Assembly: GCA_005884685.1 (NCBI GenBank)
Contig: VBAH01000001.1
Span: forward strand, 1-60,419
Length of the DNA stretch: 60,419 nucleotides
From: Alphaproteobacteria bacterium
GTDB lineage: Bacteria; Pseudomonadota; Alphaproteobacteria; Rhizobiales; Xanthobacteraceae
Direction: 5' to 3'
Shown here one piece after another: positions 34,892-44,020 of the stretch. The translations under genes and the position numbers were made by a program. Within the stretch, counting starts at the first letter, position 1, and every line of letters begins with the position of its first letter. Under the pieces are notes generated by a model. The model made no database searches. It was not told the DNA's origin and worked only from the letters and a program-made list of their open reading frames with translations.

Positions 34892-35674
34892 CTACTCCGG
34901 CTTGGCAATATCCTTCAGCCCGTTCGCCGGTACGGAGACCACGTTCGGCGTCTGCCACGCGGTCGAAACCCGCATGCTGCGCGACAGCATCGTCAGGTTC
35001 TGCACGATGAGACTGCTGACGACCGCCACCACCTGGCCGCCGCAATCGACAACCGGTGCCCCCGAGGCGCCCTGGTCGAGCACCAGCCGGTCGCTTCCGT
35101 CGTACATTTCGAGCAGCGCCGCATCGGCCAGCTTGCCGTCGGTGCCGTAGCGAACGAAGCGGCCACTCGCGACGCGAAGCCGCTCGGCCGGATAAGCGAC
35201 GCTGATCATCGGTTCGTCGGCGACAAGCAGGTCGCCGCGGACCGGCAAAGTCTGCGCGCCGTGGAACGGCGCCGCCATCTCCAGGACCGCGATATTGTCG
35301 TCACGCGGGCCGACAAAACGCGCGACGCGCAGCGGGATCGAGACCGCAGTGTCGCCGCTTCTCATCTCGACGTCGCGCCAGTCGCGCTCGTTAAGATACA
35401 TCGCCCGGGCGACATGCGCCGCGGTGACGATCAGGCGGGGGCCGAGAAACCACGCGGTGCCCTGGATGCCGATGACGTCCGGTTCGCGCGCGCGCTCGCT
35501 TGCGTCGAGGTGGCGCGTGATGCTGGCGGTCGAACGGGACAGCGCCGACGGGTCCACGCAGGCCGCCTCTGCGGCACCGGACGAGCCGAGCAGCAGGAGT
35601 GCGGCCGCGAGCGGCATCCATTGTCCGCGCAGGCCGTCCGGGGACATCCTGTCCCCGGCAATCCCCCCAGGCAT
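34892..35674 (-). CDS. Secreted trypsin-like serine protease
   Basis: Encodes 260 residues. Signal peptide around WMPLAAALLLLGSSGAAEA; then a chymotrypsin-fold domain: His in GPRLIVTAAHVARA, Asp in RDDNIAVLEMAAP, Ser in LDQGASGAPVVDCGG (G-A-S-G variant of G-x-S-G-G). A low-cysteine, roughly 230-residue single domain without PDZ sets it apart from DegP. Likely periplasmic. Three in-frame ATGs (35674, 35647, 35617) are possible; I list the longest because a GAGGGGG lies upstream. It converges tightly on nrdR. Confidence 0.8.
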   Translation of the reverse strand: MPGGIAGDRMSPDGLRGQWMPLAAALLLLGSSGAAEAACVDPSALSRSTASITRHLDASERAREPDVIGIQGTAWFLGPRLIVTAAHVARAMYLNERDWRDVEMRSGDTAVSIPLRVARFVGPRDDNIAVLEMAAPFHGAQTLPVRGDLLVADEPMISVAYPAERLRVASGRFVRYGTDGKLADAALLEMYDGSDRLVLDQGASGAPVVDCGGQVVAVVSSLIVQNLTMLSRSMRVSTAWQTPNVVSVPANGLKDIAKPE

Positions 35675-35781
35675 TCGGAAACATCCCCCTCTGTGCCGCC
35701 CGCGAAGATCCCCATCCTCGCGATGCCCGTCCGCTCACCTTGCAATGAGTCTCGACGCGGCGAAAGAGCGAGATTGCTCAC

Positions 35782-35982
35782 TCAAGCCGCATGTTTGCGG
35801 TAATCGTAGCGGTTTTTCACAAACTGATTGACGAATTGCCCCTTCGAGCGCACCTCGCGAAATGCCGCGTAGAGCTGTTTTGGAACGCCGTAGTACGTGT
35901 ACGTCGCGCCACCCACATAGGTGACGTGGAGTTCACGTGTCGCCTCGTCATAGCTGATGTGTTCGACGGCCGTTGACGGCAT
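35782..35982 (-). CDS. KTSC-domain small protein
   Basis: Encodes 66 residues, essentially one KTSC domain: MPSTAVEHISYDEATRELHV, TYVGGATYTYYGVPKQLYAA, then SKGQFVNQFVKNRYDYRKHA. The domain is named after C-terminal motifs of some lysyl-tRNA synthetases and is probably nucleic-acid binding; its function alone is unknown. ATG 35982 has GGAGG seven bases upstream. A longer frame to 36111 lacks such support. Divergent from ribD. Confidence 0.85.
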   Translation of the reverse strand: MPSTAVEHISYDEATRELHVTYVGGATYTYYGVPKQLYAAFREVRSKGQFVNQFVKNRYDYRKHAA

Positions 35983-36043
35983 GGCACATCCTCCGCACTG
36001 ATAACATCCGACGGGCCTTGGGGTTCGCATTTGCTGGCCGGGA

Positions 36044-37144
36044 ATGAATTCAAATCTCGACACAAGGTTCATCTCCCTCGCCCTCACGTTGGGGCGGCGC
36101 GGGCTCGGCAATGCCTGGCCGAACCCGGCGGTCGGCGCCGTGGTGGTAAAGGACGGCGTTGTGGTTGGCCGCGGCTGGACCCAGCCGGGCGGTCGGCCGC
36201 ATGCCGAGGTCGAAGCGCTCCGGCGGGCCGGAGACGCCGCCCGCGGCGCGACGCTCTACGCCACGCTCGAGCCCTGTTCCCACCACGGCAAGACGCCACC
36301 CTGTGTCGACGCCATCATGGCCGCGGGCATCGCGCGCGTGGTGTCGTCGCTGGAAGACCCGAATCCGAAGATCGCCGGGGAGGGGCACGCGAGGCTTCGC
36401 GCCGCGGGCATTGCCGTGACGCTCGGCGTCGGTGCCGATGAGGCGCGCCGCGCCCATGCCGGCCACATCCGCCGCGTGCGCGACGGCCGGCCGCATGTGA
36501 CGCTCAAGCTCGCCGTTTCGGCGGATGGAAAGGCCGGGCTTGCCGGGCGGAAGCCGGCCGCAATCACCGGCGCGGCCGCACGCGAGCGCGTGCACCTGAT
36601 GCGCGCGATGAACGATGCGGTGCTGACCGGCATCGGCACCGTATTGAGCGACGATCCGCAACTGACCTGCCGGCTGCCGGGGATGGAGCACCGCTCGCCG
36701 GTGCGGGTCGTGCTCGACAGCGAATTGCGCCAGCCGCCGTCCTCGCGCCTCGCGTCGTCGGCGGCGCGCACGCTCGACTGGACTTTCGCCGGCGAAACGG
36801 CTTCGCCCGAGAAAGAACGCGCGCTGACCGATCTCGGCGTCGAGGTGCTGCGTGTGCCGGGCGCCAAAGGCCGCCTCGATCTCGCCGCGGTGCTGCGCGG
36901 GCTTGCCGGCCGGGGGATCACGCGGGTGATGGTCGAGGCGGGGCCGATCCTGTCGGCGGCTTTCCTCAACGCCGATCTCGTCGACGAAGCGGCGCTGTTT
37001 CGCTCGCCCAAGCCGCTCGGGCCGGATGCGATCGATGCCTTGGAGGGGCTGCCACTCAGCGCCTTGACCCAGGCGCCAGGCCTGCGATTGGTGGGCAGCG
37101 AGGCGGTCGGCGAGGATCGACTTGAGATATTCGAGCGAAAATAA
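36044..37144 (+). CDS. ribD: Bifunctional diaminohydroxyphosphoribosylaminopyrimidine deaminase / reductase
   Basis: Encodes 366 residues. It carries out deamination and ribosyl reduction in riboflavin synthesis. The N-terminal zinc deaminase has H53-A-E55 (PHAEVEALRRAG) and C78/C87 (EPCSHHGKTPPC). The reductase domain starts near residue 150 (RPHVTLKLAVSADGKAGLAG) and contains VMVEAGPILSAAFL. The start ATG overlaps the upstream regulatory region of the KTSC gene on the opposite strand. ribE follows after a repeat. Confidence 0.95.
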   Translation: MNSNLDTRFISLALTLGRRGLGNAWPNPAVGAVVVKDGVVVGRGWTQPGGRPHAEVEALRRAGDAARGATLYATLEPCSHHGKTPPCVDAIMAAGIARVVSSLEDPNPKIAGEGHARLRAAGIAVTLGVGADEARRAHAGHIRRVRDGRPHVTLKLAVSADGKAGLAGRKPAAITGAAARERVHLMRAMNDAVLTGIGTVLSDDPQLTCRLPGMEHRSPVRVVLDSELRQPPSSRLASSAARTLDWTFAGETASPEKERALTDLGVEVLRVPGAKGRLDLAAVLRGLAGRGITRVMVEAGPILSAAFLNADLVDEAALFRSPKPLGPDAIDALEGLPLSALTQAPGLRLVGSEAVGEDRLEIFERK

Positions 37145-37152
37145 AGCCCTTC

Positions 37153-37252
37153 GTCATCGCCGGGCTTGTCCCGGCGATCTCGCTTAGGGACATTGGGAGC
37201 GTTTGGATCGGGATCACCGGGACACGCCGCTGCGCGGCGGCCCGGTGATGAC
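37153..37252. repeat. GTCAT...ATGAC palindromic repeat, copy 3
   Basis: Begins GTCATCGCCGGGCTTGTCCC and ends GCGGCCCGGTGATGAC. It separates ribD from ribE. The first frame through it gives a spurious 32-residue extension to RibE. Confidence 0.8.
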
Positions 37253-37261
37253 GGAGAAGCG

Positions 37262-37855
37262 ATGTTCACCGGAATTGTCACCGACATCGGCGAACTCGCC
37301 GCCACCGAGGAGCGAGCCGAAGGGCTGCGCCGGCTGACGATCGCATGCGCGTATGACGCCGCGTCGATCGCCATCGGCGCTTCGATCTGCTGCGGGGGCG
37401 TTTGCATGACGGTGGTGGCGACCGGCAAGGACAGCTTCTCCGTCGATGCCGCTGCGGAAACGCTTGCCGTAACCACAGTCGGCCGCTGGCACACGGGCAC
37501 CCGCGTCAATCTGGAGCGCTCCCTCAAGATGGGCGACGAACTCGGCGGCCATCTCGTCAGCGGACATGTCGATGGCCTCGCCGAGCTCGTCGCGCGGGAA
37601 GATCTCGCCGGCATGGCGAAGCTCACCTTGCGCGTGCGCAGGCCACTGGCGCGGTTTATCGCGCAAAAGGGCTCCGTCACGCTGGACGGCGTGTCGTTGA
37701 CCGTCAACGAAGTGGCTGCCGATACGTTTTCCGTGCTCATTATTCCGCACACGCTCGCCGTGACGACACTCGGCGCACTGAAACCGGGTGACAGCCTCAA
37801 CCTTGAAGTCGATGTCATGGCGCGCTACGCAGCGCGCCTGATGGAGACACGCTAG
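37262..37855 (+). CDS. ribE: Riboflavin synthase, alpha chain
   Basis: Encodes 197 residues with the diagnostic start MFTGIVTDIGEL. It dismutates two 6,7-dimethyl-8-ribityllumazine molecules to riboflavin. Two beta-barrel lumazine-binding repeats are visible, each with an SVDxxAETLAVTT / GVSLTVNEV-type core and GDxLGGHLVSGHVDG. Start 37262 is fixed by the conserved N-terminus. Its stop abuts the ribH start with no gap. Confidence 0.95.
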   Translation: MFTGIVTDIGELAATEERAEGLRRLTIACAYDAASIAIGASICCGGVCMTVVATGKDSFSVDAAAETLAVTTVGRWHTGTRVNLERSLKMGDELGGHLVSGHVDGLAELVAREDLAGMAKLTLRVRRPLARFIAQKGSVTLDGVSLTVNEVAADTFSVLIIPHTLAVTTLGALKPGDSLNLEVDVMARYAARLMETR

Positions 37856-38359
37856 ATGGCGCAAGCGCGCAGGCGGATCGCTAGGGAAACCGGCGTCAGG
37901 GGGGCGCGCATCCTCGTGGTCGAGGCGCGCTTCTACGACGACATCGCCGACATGCTGCTGCGCGGGGCGCGGCGCGTGCTGAAGGAGGCAGGCGCCAGGT
38001 TCGATGTCATCACCGTGCCGGGCGCGCTGGAAATTCCCGCCGCCGTCATGATCGCGATGCACGGCGCGGAAGCGCGCGACCAGCCGTACGAGGGGGTGGT
38101 GGCGCTCGGCTGCGTGATCCGCGGCGAGACCAGCCACTACGACATCGTGGCGGGTGAATCAGCGCGCGCCATCATGGACATCGCGATCGCGCGCGACATG
38201 CCGCTCGGCAACGGCATTCTCACGGTCGACACCGACGCGCAGGCGCGCGCCCGCGCCCGCCCGACCGGCGAAGACAAAGGCGGCGGCGCGGCGCGTGCCG
38301 CGCTCGCGCTGGTGCGGCTGAAGCGCAGGCTGATCCGGCAGGCGCGGAGCCGGCGATGA
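37856..38359 (+). CDS. ribH: 6,7-dimethyl-8-ribityllumazine synthase
   Basis: Encodes 167 residues. It forms the lumazine precursor from the pyrimidine and dihydroxybutanone phosphate. Motifs: [31 protein letters not shown] (phosphate and ring contacts), [20 protein letters not shown], and [18 protein letters not shown]. The catalytic histidine region TSHYD is intact. The stop overlaps nusB by four bases, a common ribH-nusB coupling. Confidence 0.95.
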   Translation: MAQARRRIARETGVRGARILVVEARFYDDIADMLLRGARRVLKEAGARFDVITVPGALEIPAAVMIAMHGAEARDQPYEGVVALGCVIRGETSHYDIVAGESARAIMDIAIARDMPLGNGILTVDTDAQARARARPTGEDKGGGAARAALALVRLKRRLIRQARSRR

Positions 38360-38847
38360 AAGCTCCCGCACAGCGCAAGGACGACCGCAAGGCGAACCGC
38401 CGGGGCGCTGCGCGGCTGGCCGCCGTGCAGGCACTCTATCAGATGGACATCGCCGGGACGCCGCTGAACGACATCCTCGCCGAATTCGAGAGCCACTGGA
38501 TCGGGCGGGAGGTCGAAGGCTCGCAATATCTTCCCGCCGAAGCCGCGTTCTTTCAAAGCATCGTGCGCGGCGTGCTCGACGACCAGCGCGCTCTCGACCC
38601 GTTGATCGACAAGGCGCTCAGCGGAGGCTGGCCGCTCAAGCGCGTCGAGGCGCTGCTGCGCGCGGTGCTGCGGGGGGGCGCGTTCGAGCTGTCGTCGCGC
38701 ACCGACGTGCCGGCGCGCGTGGTCGTGGCCGAGTATGTCGACGTGGCGCACGCCTTCCTCGACAAGGACGAGACCGGCATGGTCAACGCGGTGCTCGACC
38801 AGCTCGCGCGCCAACTGCGCGCGAGCGAATTCGAGCGCGCCGTCTAA
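38356..38847 (+). CDS. nusB: Transcription antitermination protein NusB
   Basis: Encodes 163 residues. NusB with NusE binds boxA RNA and supports rRNA antitermination. An all-helical protein with the pattern [20 protein letters not shown], the central DPLIDKAL, and the C-terminal [34 protein letters not shown], split here for quotation, is typical. The start ATG overlaps the ribH stop (ATGA). A palindromic repeat separates it from thiL. Confidence 0.93.
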   Translation: MKAPAQRKDDRKANRRGAARLAAVQALYQMDIAGTPLNDILAEFESHWIGREVEGSQYLPAEAAFFQSIVRGVLDDQRALDPLIDKALSGGWPLKRVEALLRAVLRGGAFELSSRTDVPARVVVAEYVDVAHAFLDKDETGMVNAVLDQLARQLRASEFERAV

Positions 38848-38854
38848 TACGGCT

Positions 38855-38957
38855 GTCATCCCGGACGCCGCGAAGGCGGCGAGCCGGGATCCATGAACCA
38901 ACGCTCTGGAATTGTGATAGATGGTTTCCGGCTCTCGCTGCGCTCGGCCGGGATGAC
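38855..38957. repeat. GTCAT...ATGAC palindromic repeat, copy 4
   Basis: Begins GTCATCCCGGACGCCGCGAA and ends GCTCGGCCGGGATGAC; the centre carries GGGATCCATGAACC. It lies between nusB and thiL in the same direction as both. Confidence 0.85.
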
Positions 38958-38990
38958 AGCTCTCTCATTACGCATGACCACGAGAAAACC

Positions 38991-39953
38991 GTGTCCGCCG
39001 AAGACGAATTGATCGCGCGCTACTTCAAGCCGCTCGCCAAACATCCCGGCGCATTCGGACTTGCGGATGACGCCGCGGCGATTGCGCCGCCGCAGGGCCA
39101 CGACCTGGTGCTCAAAACCGACGGCCTGATCGCGGGCGTGCACTTCTTTCCCGACGATCCGGCGGAGGGCGTCGCCCGCAAGGCATTGCGTGTGAATCTC
39201 TCCGATCTCGCCGCAAAGGGGGCGAGGCCGCTCGGGTTCCTGTTGTCAATCGCGCTGCCGAAAGGTTTCCGCGAGGACTGGCTGGCGGATTTTGCCCACG
39301 GGCTCGGCAGAGATGCGGAGGGGTATCAGTGCCCGCTGCTCGGCGGCGACACGGATTCAACACCCGGTCCGACGACGATCTACGTGTCGGCATTCGGCAC
39401 GCTGCCGGCCGGCACGATGGTCAAGCGCAGCGGCGCGAAAATTGGTGACCATGTATTCGTCAGCGGCACGATCGGCGATGCGGCGCTGGGTCTGCGCATC
39501 CGTAAGGGCGAGCTTGACGACCCAAGCGGCCATCTTGTCTCGCGTTATCGCCTGCCGCAGCCGCGGATGGCGCTGGCCGAAGCGGTGCGCGCCCATGCGT
39601 CAGCCGCGATGGATATTTCCGATGGCTTGGCGGGCGATCTCGCGAAACTCTGCCGCGCGTCGGATACTTCGGCCGACATCGAAGTCGCGCGCGTTCCGCT
39701 CTCGGACGCGGCTGCGGACGCGCTCTCCGGCGACTGCGATCTGATCGAGCCGATTCTGACCGGCGGGGAGGATTACGAGATCCTTTGCACGGTCGCGTCC
39801 GACCGCGTCGCGGCGTTCGAGGCGGACAGCGCCCGGGCAAGCGTCAGCGTCTCGGACATCGGCCGCATCGTGGCAGGCAACACGCCGCCGCGCTTTCTCA
39901 GCACCGAAGGCAAGGCGCTTTCCTTCCTCCATCCCTCCTATAGTCATTTCTAG
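38991..39953 (+). CDS. thiL: Thiamine-monophosphate kinase
   Basis: Encodes 320 residues from a GTG start. It phosphorylates thiamine monophosphate to the active diphosphate. Motifs of the AIRS/ThiL fold: LADDAAAIAPP, LKTDGLIAGVHFF, VNLSDLAAKGARPLGFLLSI, LLGGDTDSTPG, MDISDGLAGDLAKLC and TGGEDYEILCTV. The GTG is used because the conserved SAEDELIARYFKPLA begins there and no in-frame ATG lies upstream after the repeat. The nusB-thiL neighbourhood is conserved. Confidence 0.94.
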   Translation: MSAEDELIARYFKPLAKHPGAFGLADDAAAIAPPQGHDLVLKTDGLIAGVHFFPDDPAEGVARKALRVNLSDLAAKGARPLGFLLSIALPKGFREDWLADFAHGLGRDAEGYQCPLLGGDTDSTPGPTTIYVSAFGTLPAGTMVKRSGAKIGDHVFVSGTIGDAALGLRIRKGELDDPSGHLVSRYRLPQPRMALAEAVRAHASAAMDISDGLAGDLAKLCRASDTSADIEVARVPLSDAAADALSGDCDLIEPILTGGEDYEILCTVASDRVAAFEADSARASVSVSDIGRIVAGNTPPRFLSTEGKALSFLHPSYSHF

Positions 39954-39965
39954 GCAGCGCGCCGG

Positions 39966-40051
39966 CAGCCCGGGTTGAGCGCGGCGAAAGCCGGAGGGGG
40001 TGATCGGCATTTACCGCTGCCCCGGACATCGCTTCGCTCTATCCGGGCTAC
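39966..40051. repeat. GTAGCCCGG-type palindromic repeat
   Basis: Begins CAGCCCGGGTTGAGCGCGGC and ends GCTCTATCCGGGCTAC. Located between thiL and the MFS gene. Confidence 0.7.
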
Positions 40052-40157
40052 CATGCTGACCGCAACTCAGGCCTGCGGCCAGTGCAGTAGCGCCATTCTC
40101 CCGCGCCCGCTAGAACGGCGGCCCCATTCTGCGAAATTCCCCTGCCGGAGACGATTG

Positions 40158-41381
40158 ATGTCGGCGATTGCCGAAACGCCCTTCGATGCGCTCGCCGGTG
40201 ACCGCCTTGCCAAGCGCAATGCGCTGGTGCTGGCGGCGGGCCAGGCGCTCGCGGGCGCCAACAATACGGTGATCGTCACAACGGGAAGCATCGTCGGCGC
40301 GATGTTCGCGCCCGACAAGAGCCTCGCGACGCTGCCGATCAGCATGATGGTGTGCGGCATGTGGGCCGGCACCTTGCCGATGGGATATCTGGCGAAACGC
40401 TTCGGGCGCCGCATTGCCTACGCGAGCGCCACGATCCCGGGCGCGCTTGCCGGCTTCATCGGTTACGCGGCGATGCTGCGCGGATCGTTCTGGCTCTATC
40501 TCGTCTCGGCCTTCTTCGGCGGGCTCTACGCGTCCTCGCACATGTCGTACCGCTTCGGTGCGGCCGATACCGCGAGCCCGGAATTCAAGCCGAAGGCGAT
40601 CGCTTACGTGATGGCGGGCGGGCTCGTCGCCGCGGTCATCGGGCCCCAGCTCGTCATCTACACCAAGGACCTGATGCCACCGTACCTGTTTGCCGCGAGC
40701 TATCTCGGGCAGGCGGCGTTCGCGGTGCTCGCCGGCATCGTGATCCTCACATTTTTCCGCGCACCGGGCGGCGCGCATTTCACCAGCACGAAGGTGGGGC
40801 GCCCGATCGCCGAAATCGCGCGCCAGCCGAAGTTCATCGTGGCGGTGGTGTGCGGCGTTGCGAGCTACGCGCTGATGAACCTGATGATGACGTCCGCCCC
40901 GCTGGCGATGTTCGACTGCGGCCATTCGGTGGGCGATGCCGCGCTCGGCATCCAGTGGCATGTGCTGGCGATGTACGGGCCGAGCTTCTTCACCGGTTCG
41001 CTGATCCTCCGCTTCGGGGTCGCCAGGGTGGCGGCGGCGGGACTTGTCCTGCTGGCGTTGTCCGCCGTCGTCGGACTCGCCGGCGTGACGGTCGCGCATT
41101 TCTGGACCGCGCTGATCCTGCTCGGCGTCGGGTGGAATTTCGCCTTCGTTGCCGCCACCACGATGGTGACCGATTGTCATCGCCCGGAAGAGCGCAACAA
41201 GGTCCAGGCCTTCAACGATTTCCTGATTTACGGCAGCATGGCGATCGGCTCGTTCGTCTCTGGCTCGATGCTCGCGCATTTCGGCTGGTATCTGGTCAAT
41301 GTGGTGATGTTCCCGGTCGTCGCGGCGGCGGGCGCCTTGCTGCTGTGGCTGACGCTGCGCGAGCGGGCGCGGGCGGCCTGA
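40158..41381 (+). CDS. Major facilitator superfamily permease
   Basis: Encodes 407 residues with about twelve transmembrane helices. The loop between helices 2 and 3 has GYLAKRFGRRIAYAS, a variant of the MFS A-motif; the matching loop in the second half is weak. Substrate cannot be inferred. ATG 40158 has CGGAGA seven bases upstream and directly precedes a normal cytoplasmic leader (MSAIAETPFDALAGDRLAKR); the longer frame is repeat-derived. A GTAGCCCGG repeat follows. Confidence 0.88.
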   Translation: MSAIAETPFDALAGDRLAKRNALVLAAGQALAGANNTVIVTTGSIVGAMFAPDKSLATLPISMMVCGMWAGTLPMGYLAKRFGRRIAYASATIPGALAGFIGYAAMLRGSFWLYLVSAFFGGLYASSHMSYRFGAADTASPEFKPKAIAYVMAGGLVAAVIGPQLVIYTKDLMPPYLFAASYLGQAAFAVLAGIVILTFFRAPGGAHFTSTKVGRPIAEIARQPKFIVAVVCGVASYALMNLMMTSAPLAMFDCGHSVGDAALGIQWHVLAMYGPSFFTGSLILRFGVARVAAAGLVLLALSAVVGLAGVTVAHFWTALILLGVGWNFAFVAATTMVTDCHRPEERNKVQAFNDFLIYGSMAIGSFVSGSMLAHFGWYLVNVVMFPVVAAAGALLLWLTLRERARAA

Positions 41382-41388
41382 GGGCCGC

Positions 41389-41469
41389 GTAGCCCGGCGT
41401 TGAGCGGAGCGAAACCCGCGTTCCGGCTGCTGATTTGACCCGGCTCTCCTTGCACCCAAGCCGGGCTAC
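41389..41469. repeat. GTAGCCCGG-type palindromic repeat
   Basis: Begins GTAGCCCGGCGTTGAGCGGA and ends CAAGCCGGGCTAC. It lies 8 bases after the MFS stop and upstream of the hppA promoter, so could terminate MFS transcription. Confidence 0.75.
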
Positions 41470-41500
41470 AAAAGACTGAAAAATCAGACCATTTGCGGCG

Positions 41501-41530
41501 TTGCACAGGCCGCCCATTTTTGGCTATATC
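41501..41530 (+). promoter_or_regulatory. Probable hppA promoter
   Basis: TTGCAC (41501-41506), 18-base spacer, TATATC (41525-41530). This leaves a leader of about 95 bases before the hppA start. It is the best sigma70-like match in the gap. Confidence 0.5.
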
Positions 41531-41632
41531 CGCGCCACTTTCCGCCGGGCGGGGGCAGCGAGTCGCCCCGGCTGCGGTGCGCCCGCATCGGCGAGGGGGC
41601 CGCGCGGGTTTCCACGAAAACGAGGACTGTTC

Positions 41633-43771
41633 ATGACTGCTCTCTGGGCCATCATCGGGTGTGGCTTACTTTCGATCGTTTATGGGATTTGGGCGATCCA
41701 GTCCGTGATGTCGGCGGACGCCGGCACGCAGAAAATGCAGGAGATCGCCGCCGCGATCGCCGAAGGCGCGCAGGCCTATCTGAAGCGCCAGTACATGACG
41801 ATCGCCATCGTCGGCTTGGTCGTGTTTCTCGGCCTGTGGTTCCTGCTCGGCGGGCTTGTCGCGATCGGCTTCCTGATCGGCGCGGTGCTCTCGGGCGCGG
41901 CCGGCTTCATCGGGATGAACGTATCCGTGCGGGCGAACGTCCGCACCGCGCAGGCCGCGACGAAGTCGCTCGCGGCGGGTCTCGACATCTCCTTCAAGGC
42001 GGGCGCCGTCACCGGGATGCTGGTCGCGGGGCTCGCGCTGCTCGGCGTGTCGATCTACTACATGATCCTCACCGGCCCGCTCGGCTTCAAGCCCGAAAGC
42101 CGCACCGTCATTGACGCGCTGGTGGCGCTTTCGTTCGGGGCTTCGCTGATCTCGATCTTCGCCCGTCTTGGCGGCGGCATCTTCACCAAGGGTGCCGACG
42201 TCGGTGCCGACCTCGTCGGCAAGGTCGAATCCGACATTCCCGAAGATGATCCGCGCAATCCCGCGACCATCGCGGACAACGTCGGCGACAACGTCGGCGA
42301 CTGCGCCGGCATGGCGGCCGACCTGTTCGAGACTTATGCGGTGACCGTGGTCGCCACCATGGTGCTGGCGGCGATCTTCTTCGCCGGACAGCCGGTGCTC
42401 GCTTCCGCGATGCTCTATCCGCTCGCCATTTGCGCGGCCTGCATCGTGACGTCGATCATCGGCACGTTCTTCGTCAAGCTCGGCGCGAACGGTTCGATCA
42501 TGGGCGCGCTCTACAAGGGCCTGATCGCCGGCGGCGTGTTGTCGATCGGCGGCCTGTGGATCGCAACGCAATATATCCTGCCGAACGGCTTCGGCACGCT
42601 CGGGACCGTCGCCGGCATGACGATCACCGGCAAGAACCTGTTCATCTGCGGCATCCTCGGGCTCGTGGTCACCGGCCTGATCGTGTGGATCACCGAGTAC
42701 TACACGGGCACCGGCAAGCGCCCGGTGGTGTCGATCGCGCAAGCCTCGGTCACCGGTCACGGCACCAACGTGATCCAGGGCCTCGCAGTCTCGCTCGAGG
42801 CGACCGCACTGCCGGCGCTGGTGATTGTTGCCGGCATTATCATCACCTACCAGCTCGCCGGCCTGTTCGGCACCGCGATCGCCGTCACGACCATGCTCGG
42901 CCTCGCCGGCATGATCGTCGCGCTCGATGCGTTCGGCCCGGTCACCGACAACGCCGGCGGCATCGCCGAGATGAGCGGCCTGCCGAAGGAAGTGCGCCAC
43001 AACACCGATGCGCTCGACGCGGTCGGCAACACCACCAAGGCGGTGACCAAGGGCTACGCCATCGGCTCGGCCGGCCTCGGCGCGCTGGTGCTGTTCGCCG
43101 CCTACACCAATGACATCGCGGCCTTCACCAAGTCAGGTGCGGCCTACTTCAAGGACGTCGGCACGGTCTCGTTCGACCTGTCCAACCCCTACGTGGTGGC
43201 GGGCCTGATCTTCGGCGGCCTGATCCCGTATCTGTTCGGCGGCATCGCGATGACGGCGGTCGGACGCGCCGCCGGCTCCGTGGTGATGGAAGTGCGCCGC
43301 CAGTTCCGTGAGAACCCGGGCATCATGGCTGGCACCTCGCGTCCCGACTATGCCCAGGCGGTCGACCTGCTCACCCGCGCCGCGATCAAGGAGATGATCA
43401 TCCCGTCGCTGCTGCCGGTGCTCGCGCCGATCATCGTCTACTTCGGCGTGCTGTGGATCTCGGGCTCGAAGGCGAATGCGTTCGCGGCGCTCGGCGCTTC
43501 GCTGCTCGGCGTGATCGTCAACGGCCTGTTCGTCGCGATCTCGATGACCTCGGGCGGCGGCGCGTGGGACAACGCCAAGAAGTCGTTCGAGGACGGCTTC
43601 ACCGACAAAGACGGCGTTGTGCACCAGAAGGGCAGCGACGCCCACAAGGCGTCGGTCACCGGCGACACCGTCGGCGATCCCTACAAGGATACGGCGGGTC
43701 CCGCCGTGAACCCGGCGATCAAGATCACCAACATCGTGGCGCTATTGCTGCTGGCGATCCTGGCGCACTGA
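41633..43771 (+). CDS. hppA: Membrane-bound H+-translocating pyrophosphatase, K+-independent type
   Basis: Encodes 712 residues with about 16 transmembrane helices. It couples pyrophosphate hydrolysis to proton pumping across the inner membrane. The substrate-binding loop [20 protein letters not shown] (181-199) and the acidic [21 protein letters not shown] are intact. K469 and T472 in [10 protein letters not shown] replace the alanine that marks K+-dependent enzymes, so a K+-independent type is inferred. ATG 41633 has GAGGA six bases upstream. A hairpin repeat follows the stop. Confidence 0.95.
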   Translation: MTALWAIIGCGLLSIVYGIWAIQSVMSADAGTQKMQEIAAAIAEGAQAYLKRQYMTIAIVGLVVFLGLWFLLGGLVAIGFLIGAVLSGAAGFIGMNVSVRANVRTAQAATKSLAAGLDISFKAGAVTGMLVAGLALLGVSIYYMILTGPLGFKPESRTVIDALVALSFGASLISIFARLGGGIFTKGADVGADLVGKVESDIPEDDPRNPATIADNVGDNVGDCAGMAADLFETYAVTVVATMVLAAIFFAGQPVLASAMLYPLAICAACIVTSIIGTFFVKLGANGSIMGALYKGLIAGGVLSIGGLWIATQYILPNGFGTLGTVAGMTITGKNLFICGILGLVVTGLIVWITEYYTGTGKRPVVSIAQASVTGHGTNVIQGLAVSLEATALPALVIVAGIIITYQLAGLFGTAIAVTTMLGLAGMIVALDAFGPVTDNAGGIAEMSGLPKEVRHNTDALDAVGNTTKAVTKGYAIGSAGLGALVLFAAYTNDIAAFTKSGAAYFKDVGTVSFDLSNPYVVAGLIFGGLIPYLFGGIAMTAVGRAAGSVVMEVRRQFRENPGIMAGTSRPDYAQAVDLLTRAAIKEMIIPSLLPVLAPIIVYFGVLWISGSKANAFAALGASLLGVIVNGLFVAISMTSGGGAWDNAKKSFEDGFTDKDGVVHQKGSDAHKASVTGDTVGDPYKDTAGPAVNPAIKITNIVALLLLAILAH

Positions 43772-43775
43772 CGAG

Positions 43776-43810
43776 GTAGCCCGGCTCGAGCGGAGCGAAA
43801 GCCGGGCTGC
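43776..43810. repeat. Short GTAGCCCGG-type hairpin after hppA
   Basis: GTAGCCCGGCT, loop with CGAGCGGAGCG, AAAGCCGGGCTGC. A compact form of the family that folds into one stem; it may serve as the hppA terminator, though without a U-tract. Confidence 0.7.
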
Positions 43811-43831
43811 AAGCTGATACGGGGGTGCTGC

Positions 43832-44020
43832 ATGAATTCATCCACCTTGACCGGACTCGCGGCCGTGCTGTTCGGCTGCGGCCTCGTCGCGCTGTTGGTC
43901 GCGATCTTCCGCAACTCCGACGCCCACGGCGGCCCGCTGGTATGGATCGGGCTCGCGCTGCTGGTCGCGACGGTCGTTTGCTGGTTTGCCGCCGCGCGGA
44001 CCAACAGCCAGCGCGGCTAG
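43832..44020 (+). CDS. Small two-helix membrane protein
   Basis: Encodes 62 residues with two hydrophobic segments (TGLAAVLFGCGLVALLVAIF and LVWIGLALLVATVVCWFAAA) joined by a polar RNSDAHGG turn. GGGGGTG precedes the ATG. No family is recognised. Its end overlaps the end of the convergent TctC gene by four bases. The length and two helices are typical of small inner-membrane proteins. Confidence 0.68.
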   Translation: MNSSTLTGLAAVLFGCGLVALLVAIFRNSDAHGGPLVWIGLALLVATVVCWFAAARTNSQRG

